Shown: positions 1 through 33,005 of the stretch, in pieces
Numbering within the stretch: the stretch's first letter is position 1
How the letters are laid out: the number at the start of each line of letters is the position of its first letter
NCBI GenBank assembly: GCA_018857735.1
Contig: JABMCL010002254.1
Location: forward strand, 310,001-374,000
Source of the DNA: Alviniconcha marisindica
Taxonomy: Eukaryota; Mollusca; Gastropoda; Provannidae
Direction: 5' to 3'
Length of the DNA stretch: 64,000 bases
Translations under genes and position numbers: made by a program
The notes under the pieces: generated by a model
The model's database searches: none
Told to the model about the DNA's origin: nothing
Seen by the model: the letters and a program-made list of their open reading frames with translations, nothing else

Positions 1-850
1 TGTGATACAGTCTCCATGGCGTGGAACTGAAACATGATACAGTCTTAGTGACATGGAACTGAAACATGATACAGTCTCCATGGCATGGCGGTGGAACTGA
101 AACATGATACAGTCTCAATGACGTAGAACTGAAACATGATACAGTCTCAATGACGTAGAACTGAAACATGATACAGTCTCAATGACATGGAACTGAAACA
201 TGATACAGTCTCATGCTGGAACTGAAACTGATACAGTCTCATGACATGGAACTGAAACATGATACAGTCTCCATGGCGTGGAACTGAAACATGATACAGT
301 CTCAATGACATGGAACTGAAACATGATACAATCTCAATGACATGGAACTGAAACATGATACAGTCTCCATGGCGTGGAACTGAAACATGATACAGTCTCA
401 ATGACATGGAACTGAAACATGATACAGTCTCCATGACGTGGAACTGAAACATATACAGTCTCAATGACGTGGAACTGAAACATGATACAGTCTCAATGAC
501 ATGGAACTGAAACATGATACAGACTCCATGACATGGAACTGAAACATGATACAGACTCCATGACATGGAACTGAAACATGATACAGACTCCATGACATGG
601 AACTGAAACATGATACAGACTCCATGACATGGAACTGAAACATGATACAGACTCCATGACATGGAACTGAAACATGATACAGACTCCATGACATGGAACT
701 GAAACATGATACAGACTCCATGACATGGAACTGAAACATGATACAGTCTCAGTGACATGGAACTGAAACATGATACAGTCTGAGTGACATGGAACTGAAA
801 CATGATACAGTCTCCATGACATGGAACTGAAACATGATACAGTCTCAGTG
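1..850. repeat. 32-nt minisatellite at the left edge
   Basis: About 27 copies of a unit around GGAACTGAAACATGATACAG, most regular between 500 and 740 with exact 32-nt spacing. It runs off the left edge. Open frames across it are artefacts. Confidence 0.95.
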
Positions 851-1159
851 AAGACAAAACAAACTATCATGGATGACACGATACATACAATTATTGCACT
901 TTCATGAGAAAAAGAATATGTAGTAGTGTTCAATAACTTTACCGCAACGGCAACCCCCATTTTCCTTTCCCTGTTTTGATGCCAGGAACCAAGCACTTTG
1001 TAGGTTGTACACATATCTGACTGTTGAGAAGCGGATGAGGTCACCGACTGACGCTGCTGTTGATGCACTGTGAGGCTGCGGTCAGGATTGAGGGAGGAGA
1101 GACTGTGCACTTAACTGATCAGAAATGTCATTAGGACTGCATTGTGACTATCTCAGTGC

Positions 1160-1551
1160 TGGTATGTCACTGCCTCTTTCCAGGTAATAAATTCACTACA
1201 TTTTCATGTCACTGCCTCTTTCCAGGTAATAAGTTCACTACATTTTCATGTCACTGCCTCTTTCCAGGTAATAAGTTCACTACATTTTCATGTCACTGCC
1301 TCTTTCCAGGTAATAAGTTCACTACATTTTCATGTCACTGCCTCTTTCCAGGTAATAAGTTCACTACATTTTCATGTCACTGCCCCTTTCCAGGTAATAA
1401 GTTCACTACATTTTCATGTCACTGCCCCTTTCCAGGTAATAAGTTCACTACATTTTCATGTCACTGCCTCTTTCCAGGTAATAAGTTCACTACATTTTCA
1501 TGTCACTGCCTCTTTCCAGGTAATAAATTCACTACATTTTCATGTCACTGC
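1160..1551. repeat. 42-nt minisatellite
   Basis: About nine nearly identical copies. Each contains CTCTTTCCAG|GTAATAAG, an acceptor-like and donor-like motif back to back on the plus strand (antisense to LYPLAL1). Confidence 0.93.
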
Positions 1552-1724
1552 CTGTGCCCTTGTGTGAGGCAACCTGATATATCTCTATATAATATGAAGT
1601 TGCATCACACAAAGGCACCAGCAGCAAAATGAAAATTTATTGAATTCAATACCTGAAAAGAGACGACAAACCAGTCTATTTATGAAATAGCCCCAAACAC
1701 TATTAACATGGGGAAAGGAACTTC

Positions 1725-2505
1725 TTGTTGGTGTTCCAAATCTGATTGTTTAATATATCTAATGTGCATCAATGGATGTTGGTGTTCCAAATCTTATTGT
1801 TTAATATATCTAATGTGCATCAGTGGATGTTGGTGTTCCAAATCTTGTTTAATATATATAATGTGCATCAGTGGATGTTGGTGTTCCAAATCTTGTTTAA
1901 TATATATAATGTGCATCAGTGGATGTTGGTTTTCCCAAAGATCTTGTTTAATATATATAATGTGCATCAGTGGATGTTGGTGTTCCAGATCTTGTTTAAT
2001 ATATATAATGTGCATCAGTGGATGTTGGTGTTCCAAATCTTGTTTAATATATATAATGTGCATCAGTGGATGTTGCTCACTACCAGTAATGCCTGAAGTC
2101 ACTGCTCACTGCTGGCAAGAGGCTGCCATACGGTGTATCAGTGTCAGTGTATTTCATGCTGTGTATCAGTGTCAGGGTATTCCATGCTGTGTATCAGTGT
2201 CAGGGTATTCCATGCTGTGTATCAGTGTCAGTGTATTTCATGCTGTGTATCTGTGTCAGTGTATTTCATGCTGTGTATCTGTGTCAGTGTATTCCAAGCT
2301 GTGTATCTGTGTCAGTGTATTTCATGCTGTGTATCTGTGTCAGTGTATTCCATGATGTGTATCCGTGTCAGTGTATTCTATGCTGTGTATCTGTGTCAGT
2401 GTATTCCATGCAGTGTATCTGTGTCAGTGTATTCCATGCTGTGTATCTGTGTCAGTGTATTCCATGCTGTGTATCTGTGTCGGTGTATTCCATGCACATT
2501 GCTGG
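1725..2505. repeat. Two adjacent minisatellites (about 48 nt and 28 nt)
   Basis: 1725-2075 has eight copies with GGATGTTGGTGTTCCAAATC. 2140-2500 has about thirteen 28-nt copies with GTGTATCTGTGTCAGTGTAT. Nothing else is seen in 850-3100 apart from unique AT-rich sequence. Confidence 0.93.
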
Positions 2506-3198
2506 TAATGTGCACACAGTGTTCAAATCTCTCACATTAGTCTACAGCTGAAGCACTGTTGTTTGTTATTCATTTTCTAGTCAGCATCAGCCAAACTAAT
2601 GGCCTATGTAATGAAACGCACTCAATAAAATTAACTAAACTGAACGAATATAAAACAAAATCCTCTGTGTCTTGTGTAAAAGTAGCTCTCTGAGGTCAGT
2701 GTCAGTGTAATGGACTATACTGCACACTGGCAAACAGAACACCATCGCAGTATTTCAGGAGTATGTGATTTTCCGGCAGTTTGGACTCAGTTTATGTACT
2801 CTTGCGCTTTTTGTTTTGTGAACCAAAACCAATGGCCTCCAACTGTGCATTGCTGGAAATGTTTGTTTTCCAACTTGAACTGAGGGTGCTGATCCAGGAC
2901 TTTTCTTTTCTGCAGCACAGGACTCAAGAGCACTGAGACAGATCATGTCGGTCATCTTCAAGCACACGGCATGAGAAGAACACAAATAAAATTGACTTCT
3001 GCGTCAATGGTCAGATTCAGAGCTTAGGTGAAATACAGATACTGTACTTTTGTCTTGACTTTGGGAACTGCTTAGTTCATTTCACATTCAACTGCACTCT
3101 TTTATCATCTCTTGCCCACTTTGCTGGGGGGGGGGGGGGGGGACCGTTGATGGTTTGGCGTAAACCTGTGAAGCCTTACCAGAGTTAAGGAGACACAC

Positions 3199-3314
3199 CT
3201 TATAGACAATGGAGTTGCTGTAGAGAAAACTGCTCATAACCAGCACACCAGCCACCTGGGGGTAAAATCGGTACCCAAGATGCAGCGCCATGGCCCCACC
3301 CATTGAAAATCCAC
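3199..3314 (-). CDS. LYPLAL1: LYPLAL1 exon 4 (nucleophile elbow)
   Basis: 116 nt. The acceptor is TGATGCAG and the donor AAG|GTGTGT. It encodes GFSMGGAMALHLGYRFYPQV and then AGVLVMSSFLYSNSIVYK. It ends in phase 0 at the family's SSFL...VY segment. No convincing next exon is found between here and position 1. Confidence 0.93.
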
Positions 3315-4329
3315 CTGCATCATACAATAGACCCTTTCATTTATCTCGCTGTTGCACAGCAACAACCAATCAGAGTTGACTACAAGGGAGGGGGAGAGAG
3401 CGAGAGAGAGAACAGGACAAATTAGCCTACAAGATTGTATATATAGTAACATTTAAACTAAGAGATCAAAAATCAAAGGTCTCAACACAGAAACAGCCTC
3501 ATCCTCAAGTACACACAACACACATCCTAGCAAATTAGCCTAAAATAATGCATTAAAATAGTCCAAATACCTTCCATTAAATTACTCATCCCCACCTTTC
3601 TCACACACACACACAGTCTCTAGTTCTAACAACAGTGATATACACACTTGTTATTAAGTGCACAGCTGGTATAATAGAGTAAGACGGAGAAAAAACAAAC
3701 AGAAAAAGCAACTTCATTCTCAATGGATTGGGGATCACTCTCAGTGGATTGCGATATTTTGTCGTGTTGCTGAAACAAAAATACATATGTTCCATGGAAT
3801 TCCTGGCTTTTATTTGACCAGTGATGCAGTGGATTACATGGCAATGATCTTTTTTGCCCATCTTGTCACCATTAAATGCGAGGTTTTCACTACTACTAGT
3901 ACTATGGAAATACGGCCATGCATTTGACCAGCAACCCACCTGACACTTTACACCCTTCTTCTGGCAAATCGTGTATGCCAATCCATTGCGCATGCATGAA
4001 AATGTAAGTGGAAGGGGTCTTTTGGTTGATTCGGGTGAGATTTTGCACATGGCAGCTGTTTCCCTGCCTCTAAGTGCAAAAGCACAAGCTTCATGAGCTA
4101 TAGCCCCAGCTTCCTCTCCCTTCAACACACACTGGTGTGCACACTGCTTTGTCTGCCTTTCTTCATCGTCTGTAAAGTGCCCCTCTTAAACGATCTTCAC
4201 CAGAAACAGCCCACATGGTGACAGAGGGCATAAGAAGTGGATATCCCTCCAAGACTGGCAGGGAAATGAGAAGGTCACCACCACAGCAGGCACTGCCCAC
4301 ATGTGTCCTGTTCCCACAGACCCCTACAT

Positions 4330-4403
<74 letters not shown>

Positions 4404-4481
4404 TCTCACACACACACACACACACACACACACCACACACACACCACACACACATCACACACACACACAACACACACACAT

Positions 4482-4528
<47 letters not shown>

Positions 4529-7500
4529 CAATTGCTTTGGCAGCTGCAATGATGCTATGAAGTTTCTACATTTCATCCTAACACAGTAACAGGTGTAAGA
4601 GTCAGATGCTGCAACTGCAAGGGAAGTTTTACTCTGCATGCAATACTGATCTGATCAGTCCCTGGGTCAGTGGGGGAGTATTGGGTTCAGATCCTGTCCC
4701 TGTCCACCAGGTGTGAAAGGTCTGGGTTTCACTGACCAGAGCAAGGCATGAATTCAGCCATGCTCCCCAACGTGCTGCAGCTGCTTCCCCAAACAAATAA
4801 AGCCATCATTTTCAGCGCAGCCCATTTGATTTGAAGTCTGCAGTCACCAGTGAAAAGGACATGTAAGTACCCAGGACAATTCTGTGCAGCACATCTGATT
4901 TAAAGTCTGCAGGACAGGAGTGAGAAAGACAGGTACATACCCAGGACAATTCTGTGCAGCACATCTGATTTAAAGTCTGCAGGACAGGAGTGAGAAAGAC
5001 AGGTACATACCCAGGACAATTCTGTGCAGCACATCTGATTTAAAGTCTGCAGGACAGGAGTGAGAAGGACAGGTACATACACAGGACAATTCTGTGCAGC
5101 ACATTTGATTTAAAGTCTGCAGGACAGGAGTGAGAAGGACAGGTACATACCCAGGACAATTCTGTGCAGCACATTTGATTTAAAGTCTGCAGGACAGGAG
5201 TGAGAAGGACAGGTACATACCCAGGACAATTCTGTGCAGCACATTTGATTTAAAGTCTGCAACTGGACAGGAGTGAGGACAGGTACATACCCAGAACAAT
5301 TCTGTGCAGCGGTACCCCTGCCCTGACCTCAGCATCTATCAGGTGTCCCAGCTGTGTTGCCATGGCATCCACAGACTCCTGGTGTTCCTCCCCATCCAGG
5401 CCCAGGGAGGGACGGTCAAACCACACATGCCACTGCTGCCCGCCAGCCAGTGTGTAGGGTCTGCCACACACGGCACATGCAGTCTTCTGTGAATCAGGAG
5501 TGTCTCACATAGTCACTGTCTCAGTCTCTGTCTGCTTTTCCACTTTTAATGACACATTTCAATATCTACCACCAGTCAAACAGATCACTCTTTGTAAATG
5601 TGATACATCACAATTTCACCATCAGTCAGCCAAACAGATCACTTTGTAAACATGATACATCACAATTCCACCATCAGTCAGCCAAACAGATCACTCTTTG
5701 TAAATGTGATACATCACAATTTCACCATCAGTCAGCCAATCAGATCACTTTGTAAACATGATACATCACACTTCCACCATCAGTCAGCCAAACATCACTC
5801 TCTGACCATTTCCACCCACCCAAACACATCACCATTTGATATATCACACTTCCACTTCCAACCAGCCAGCCAGATTAATTACTTTTTAACAATAACAACA
5901 AAAACAATATACTTTATTAATCCCAGTGGGAAATTAAAGCTGTTGTTCGATCACACAACAAAGAACATATCTCAATAATTCTAAATCATGAACCACGTGC
6001 ACATACACACTCTTAGACATACGCCCCTTTCTCTCAGTCTGCATACACTAATACTTAGTTATAGGAAACTGAAAATTACCTGGAATAATGTTTTCTCTGT
6101 GTCAAACCAAAACGTAAAAACTCTCAAATTAAATTGAAATCATTAGGTTCACACATCCCCAACCCTCCGTTAGAAAGTTATCATCCGCAACAGATGTCTT
6201 GACGCATACGCATACTCAGTTAATGACGGGTATAATTTTCATTAAAAACTGACAGAGCCGGGGGTAAAAACAAGGCTTTATAACGGTTTGCATTTGTTCT
6301 CGAAGTAAAAATCTTTCACTCCTGTTGCTACGTCTGCTGTCAAAGTAGTGTCTCATTGGGTGTGTAGGGTCATTTAATATTTGCATTAGTTTTCTGTACA
6401 GTCTCTTTTCATGTAAAGTCTTCAAACTGTTCAGTGGCTTTTCCACAATATGACCTGCTTTTTTTTACAATCTTTTCCGTCCTCCCTCTATCTAATTTTG
6501 AAATATTCCCACTCCAACAGACAGAACCAAACATAATAATACTACACATTACAGCATTATAAAAAGCATTATATTATTACACATCACAGTTCCCATTCAC
6601 ACTTGCACCTCAATCCTGTCAACTAAACTGATTAAAGTTATATAATATCACAGTTCCACCTCCAGCCAGCCAGACTGATCACTCTTTATACATCACAGTT
6701 CTACCTCTATGTAGCCAAACTGACTGACCATTCTTTGATATTATTACTTACGCCTCCATCCAGCCAAACACATTTGTCCTTTGATACACAGTTACACCAC
6801 CATCCAGCCAAACACATTTGTCCTTTGACACACAGTTACACTGCCATCCAGCCAAACACATTTGTCCTTTGACACACAGTTACACCGCCATCCAGCCAAA
6901 CACATTTGTCCTTTGATACACAGTTACACTGCCATCCAGCCAAACACATTTGTCCTTTGACACACAGTTACACCGCCATCCAGCCAAACACATTTGTCCT
7001 TTGATACACAGTTACACCGCCATCCAGCCAAACACATTTGTCCTTTGACACACAGTTACACCACCATCCAGCCAAACACATTTGTCCTTTGATACACAGT
7101 TACACCGCCATCCAGCCAAACACATTCATCCTTTGACACACAGTTACCAGCCAAACACACTTGTCCTTAGATACCAGTTACCAGCCAAACACAGTCATCC
7201 TTTGATACACAGTTACACCTTCATCTGGCCAAACAGACTGATCATTCTTTGATCACACGTCCACCTCCATCCAGCCCACAGTTCCATCTCAAGCCAGCCA
7301 GACAGATCACTCTTTGATAATTATGTCACATGTCCACCATCAGCCAACCAAACAGATCACCCTTTGATACATCGAAAAGAGTGACACATCACAGTTCCAT
7401 TAGCCAAACAGCTCACCCTTTGATACATCACAGTTTCATCATCAGTCAGCCAAACAGACCATCCTTTAATACATCACAGTTCCATCATCAGTCAACCAAA

Positions 7501-9584
7501 CAGATCACCCTTTGATACATCACAGTTCCACCATCAGCCAAACAAACAGACCACCCTTTGGTACATCACAGCTCCACCAGCCAACCAAACAAATAAAATT
7601 TGGTACATCACAGTTCCACCATCAGCCAAACAAACAGATTGTCTTCAGTGATACATTATAGCTCTACCAGCAGCCAGGTCCACAGCTAAAGTGCATGTGC
7701 TGCTTTTGTTTCACACAGGAACACTGTTACTGTTAACTGCACAAAGCCATTTCAAGGATTTCACATGCTGAGGCTCAGTACCTGGCTGGAGCTGTGGGGT
7801 AGACAAAGCGAATGTGAGGAAAAGCCAGTTCTTCTTGAAGCAGGAGCCTGAATGTACCTCGGATATCCTCTCCTGTGCCTCCTGCAAAAAAAGTATTACA
7901 TTGATGAGACAGCAACAGTTTATGTGTCACAGGATGAGTGGCTAGCAGCTGTCACTGGTAATTCATGCATCACTGGTTGGGTGGCTCTGAGCTTTGCTGG
8001 TGGCACATGTCACTGGTCCAGCCACTGTGAGTTTTACTGGTGGTTCATGTGTCACTGGTCAAGCAGCTGTGAGCTTTACTGGTAGTTCATGTGTCACTGG
8101 TCAAGCTGCTGTGAGCTTTACTGGTGGTTCATGTGTCACTGGTCAAGCTGCTGTGAGCTTTACTGGTGGTTCATGTGTCACTGGTCAAGCAGCTGTGAGC
8201 TTTACTGGTAGTTCATGTGTCACTGGTCAAGCAGCTGTGAGCTTTACTGGTGGTTCATGTGTCACTGGTCAAATGGCTAATGTATGAGTTTTACTGATGG
8301 CTCATGTGTCAAGTGGCTATGAGTTTTACTGGTGGTTCATGTGTCACTGGTCAAGTGGCTATGAGTTGTACTGGTGGTTCATGTGTCACTGGTCAAGTGG
8401 TTATGATTTATCACTGGTGGTTCATGTGTCACTGGTCAGACAGCTATGTATGAGTTTTACTGGTGGTTCATGTGTTACTGGTTGAGCAGCTATGAGTTTT
8501 ACTGGTGGTTCATGCATCACTGGTCAAGTGGCTATGATTTATCACTGGTGGTTCATGTGTCACTGGTCAAGTGGCTATTTTTACTGGTGGTTCATGTGTC
8601 AATGGTTGAGTGCTATGAGTTTTACTGGTGGTTCATGTGTCACTGGTCAAGTGGCTATGAGTTTTACTGGTGGTTCATGTGTCACTGGTTGAGTGGCTAT
8701 GAGTTTTACTGGTGGTTCATGTGTCACTGGTTGAGCGGCTATGAGTTTTACTGGTGGTTCATGTGTCACTGGTTGAGCGGCTGTGACTTTTGCTGGTGGC
8801 TCATGAGCCCACTCCCAAGTCTCTGGTCACTGTTGCTAGATGGGCATAAATTAATAACTTAATAAGTGAAAATATGCATTTGGTAAACTTGTAGCACAGA
8901 CATAAAATTAGAATTTAAACTTCATGAGGTTGAATGGCCATAAGTTTCAAACAGCAAGTGTGACCAGGAAAAAAAATCAAAAAATCAACAAATGTGGAAA
9001 TTAAATGTGGCAATAACTTAGCATACTAGAGAGTAAAAATTATAATATTTTTAATTTGTATTCAATTTACCTGTGGGCAAGTTTATTAATATTTAAAAAA
9101 AATACAAACTGGATTTATACGATTAAGATTAAGAATGGAAAACAAGAGACAAAAAGTCTGAAATTTATTCCTACTTGATAAACTCCATGATCAGTCAACT
9201 CATCAATCGAAGAATTGGTAGCTCCACAATGGGGCCCATTACCTGCTGGGCTTTGCGCCTGCCTCAAGACTTCCAAGGAGTCAAATTCTGTGCAGACACT
9301 ACAAAAGTCCTTCAGACATGCAAATGAGCACATGCGTACATGCCACCAATGCCAGAAGCCTGGAATGTTGACAACTGTAACATGACAGTAATGGCCAGCT
9401 TTGTGGCCGATGGTCATTAACGGAAGCAGAAGAAGAACGTATTGCTAACAGTCCCACATGTACATACGCATTTTCAAGATCTTGTAGTCCGCGTGTGAAT
9501 GGCCCAGTATGCACTACAACATATGACACAAATGGTCAAATTCCTGACCGCTGGTTTATAATGACAGAAGGAGAAGAAGCGCGG

Positions 9585-9618
<34 letters not shown>

Positions 9619-9727
9619 CAGTGCTTGGCCAACCTGAACCGTGGAGTAAAATTGCGGTAGCTGTGCATTTCTTTCCAGTATGACCGACGATTCGAGGGGA
9701 AAACATTTTAACTGTCGATGTTGCCAT
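3199..9727 (-). CDS. LYPLAL1: Lysophospholipase-like 1 (acyl-protein thioesterase family), exons 1-4, 3' end missing
   Basis: Alpha/beta-hydrolase related to acyl-protein thioesterases, a cytosolic serine hydrolase family. Exons on the minus strand are 9727-9634, 7881-7782, 5460-5291 and 3314-3199. All have AG/GT borders and phases agree (1, 2, 1, 0). The joined 480 nt give 160 codons; family members are about 230-240 aa, so roughly 75 residues are missing. Visible landmarks in order are the oxyanion-side LLHGSG (residues about 27-32), FVYPTAPAR, the LYPLAL-type WHVWFDR, and the nucleophile elbow GGFSMGG with Ser in G-x-S-x-G. The catalytic Asp and His belong to the unseen C-terminal part, which probably lies beyond the left edge. 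The WFDR segment and GGFSMGG context favour LYPLAL1 over LYPLA1/2. The start at 9727 is chosen because MATSTV aligns with the family N-terminus and has a strong context (AAAATGG). The gene is divergent with MRPL4. Confidence 0.9.
4329..4526. repeat. Interrupted (CA)n microsatellite
   Basis: About 200 bp of CA with a few CACACCACAC interruptions, in LYPLAL1 intron 3. Confidence 0.97.
4810..5290 (-). repeat. 70-nt array copying the LYPLAL1 exon 3 end and splice donor
   Basis: Six copies. On the minus strand each carries GCACAGAATTGTCCTGG then GTATGTACCTG, which equals the last 17 nt of exon 3 (one change) plus its donor. The real exon, at 5291, stands at the array's transcriptional 5' end. Confidence 0.95.
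5291..5460 (-). CDS. LYPLAL1: LYPLAL1 exon 3
   Basis: 170 nt. The acceptor is GTGTGGCAG and the donor GTATGT. It encodes RPYTLAGGQQWHVWFDRPSL, then an acidic helix (GEEHQESVDAMATQLGHLID) and VPLHRIVLG. The last 17 nt and the donor are tandemly copied in the following intron. Confidence 0.92.
5555..7680. repeat. Degenerate AT-rich minisatellites around the CAGCCAAAC core
   Basis: 5560-5810 has about four 58-nt units with CATCAGTCAGCCAAACAGAT. 6745-7200 has about eleven 42-nt units with CCAGCCAAACACATTTGTCC. 7220-7680 has decayed units. The LINE tail at 5905-6590 interrupts the field. All lie in LYPLAL1 intron 2. Confidence 0.85.
5905..6590 (-). mobile_element. LINE 3' end fragment
   Basis: Minus-strand frame 6446-6216 encodes LYRKLMQILNDPTHPMRHYF and then RSERFLLREQMQTVIKPCFY, the C-terminal ORF type of some LINEs. 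It is followed by the 3' tail TTTCCCACTGGGATTAATAA (plus-strand complement near 5912-5931), a common LINE terminus. It lies in LYPLAL1 intron 2, in the sense orientation of that gene. Confidence 0.6.
7782..7881 (-). CDS. LYPLAL1: LYPLAL1 exon 2
   Basis: 100 nt. The acceptor is TTTTTTTGCAG and the donor GTACTG. It encodes GTGEDIRGTFRLLLQEELAF and then PHIRFVYPTAPA. The HGSG/GTGED join across intron 1 restores the family's HGSGDxG-like loop. Confidence 0.9.
7960..8800. repeat. 42-nt minisatellite in LYPLAL1 intron 1
   Basis: About twenty copies with TTTACTGGTGGTTCATGTGT and CACTGGTCAAG. Positions 8800-9190 are AT-rich with nothing recognised. Confidence 0.93.
9190..9430 (-). repeat. Dispersed repeat (family X), reverse copy in LYPLAL1 intron 1
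   Basis: Reverse complement of blocks found at 10660-11090 and 53636-54070, including GGCCACAAAGCTGGCCATTA and GACTTTTGTAGNGTCTGCAC (one variable base). Confidence 0.7.
9634..9727 (-). CDS. LYPLAL1: LYPLAL1 exon 1 (start codon)
   Basis: 94 nt encoding MATSTVKMFSPRIVGH... and ending ATAILLHGS plus one base of Gly (phase 1). The donor is GTTGGC, which is weak after +2. A (CA)n tract begins 17 nt further into the intron. Confidence 0.88.
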
Positions 9728-9978
9728 TTTTAACGGAAAATACACATGAAAAGCTGCCGGAATGGTTCACCGTAAGATCGCTAAAAGTAAAACAACACGA
9801 AACCGAAAGGAAAACTTCACTACTACAGTACTTGCAAGCGAGTAGACGTCTGCTGGCCGATCTCTGTTTTTGCCTCTTTTTTTTTGTGCAACCAAGGGAG
9901 AGCACTTCAACTACGCCGTCGGCGTGCGAGGACACAAAACAAGGGCTAGGTTTTTCACACAGTTTCCTGGGGTTTTCA
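9728..9978. promoter_or_regulatory. Divergent promoter between LYPLAL1 and MRPL4
   Basis: Only 251 bp separate the two start codons, which point away from each other, so both 5' UTRs and the core promoter must fit here or overlap. A pyrimidine-rich stretch around 9865-9889 (CTCTGTTTTTGCCTC then T9) could be a 5'-TOP-like start for MRPL4. No TATA box is evident. Promoter function is inferred from geometry. Confidence 0.7.
9730..9747 (-). other. Possible 5-codon upstream ORF before the LYPLAL1 start
   Basis: ATG at 9747-9745 opens a five-codon frame that stops with TAA at 9732-9730, two bases before the assigned LYPLAL1 ATG. It matters only if transcription starts upstream of 9747, which cannot be seen here. 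Confidence 0.4.
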
Positions 9979-32235
<22,257 letters not shown>

Positions 32236-32244
<9 letters not shown>

Positions 32245-33005
32245 GAGTCCTGTCCCCCATTAGGGAGCGCTGGTCCCCACTAGGGAGTATTAGTGAGTCC
32301 TGTCCCCCATTAGGGAGTGCTGGTCCCCACTAAGGAGTATTAGTCATGTCCCCCATTAGGGAGCGCTGGTCCCCACTAGGGAGTATTAGTCATGTCCCCC
32401 ATTAGGGAGCACTGGTCCCCACTAGGGAGTACTAGTGAGTCCTGTCCCCCATTAGTGAGCACTGGTAGTGAGTCCTGTCCCCCATTAGGGAGTGCTGGTC
32501 CCCACTAGGGAATACTAGTGAGTCCTGTCCCCCATTAGGGAGTCCTGTCCCCCATTAGGGAGCACTGGTAGTGAGTCCTGTCCCCCATTAGGGAGTGCTG
32601 TCCTCCATTAGGGAGCACTGTTAATGAGTCCTGTCCCCCATTAGGGAGTGCTGGTAGTGAGTCCTGCGCCCCATTTGGGAGCGCTGGTATGAGTCCTGTC
32701 CCCCATTAGGGAGTGAGGACTGAGCGGCTGCTGACTGTGGTAGACCAGATTGAGTCTGTCACTGAAGGCTGCTGACTGTGGTCATCACAGACCAGATTGA
32801 GTCTGTCACTGAAGGCTGCTGACTGTGGTCATCACAGACCAGATTGAGTCTGTCACTGAAGGCTGCTGACTGTGGTCATCACAGACCAGATTGAATCTGT
32901 CACTGAAGGCTGCTGACTGTGGTCATCACAGACCAGATTGAGTCTGTCACTGAAGGCTGCTGACTGTGGTCATCACAGACCAGATTGAGTCTGTCACTGA
33001 AGGAT
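32236..33005 (+). repeat. 3' UTR minisatellites after the MRPL4 stop
   Basis: 32236-32715 has about fifteen degenerate units with CCCATTAGGGAGCACTGGT and AGTGAGTCCTGTCC. They resemble the coding end CCCGTTAGAGAGCACTAGG then AGTCCTGTCC. 32745-33005 has six 44-nt copies with CATCACAGACCAGATTGAGT. Confidence 0.88.

Noticed and set aside
147..1110. Minus-strand open frames of 92-236 codons with HVSVPCHG-type repeats
   Set aside because: Pure translation of a 32-nt minisatellite; no start context, splice signal or family similarity.
2755..2985. Minus-strand frame as the LYPLAL1 terminal exon (ALESCAAEKKSPG... FPAMHSWRPLVLV)
   Set aside because: The start resembles the region after VY in the family, but the phase does not fit the exon 4 donor and the Asp/His motifs are not visible.
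9718..9978. Upstream in-frame extension of MRPL4 starting at 9718
   Set aside because: It would overlap the LYPLAL1 start codon, and it replaces a good mitochondrial presequence with unrelated acidic sequence.
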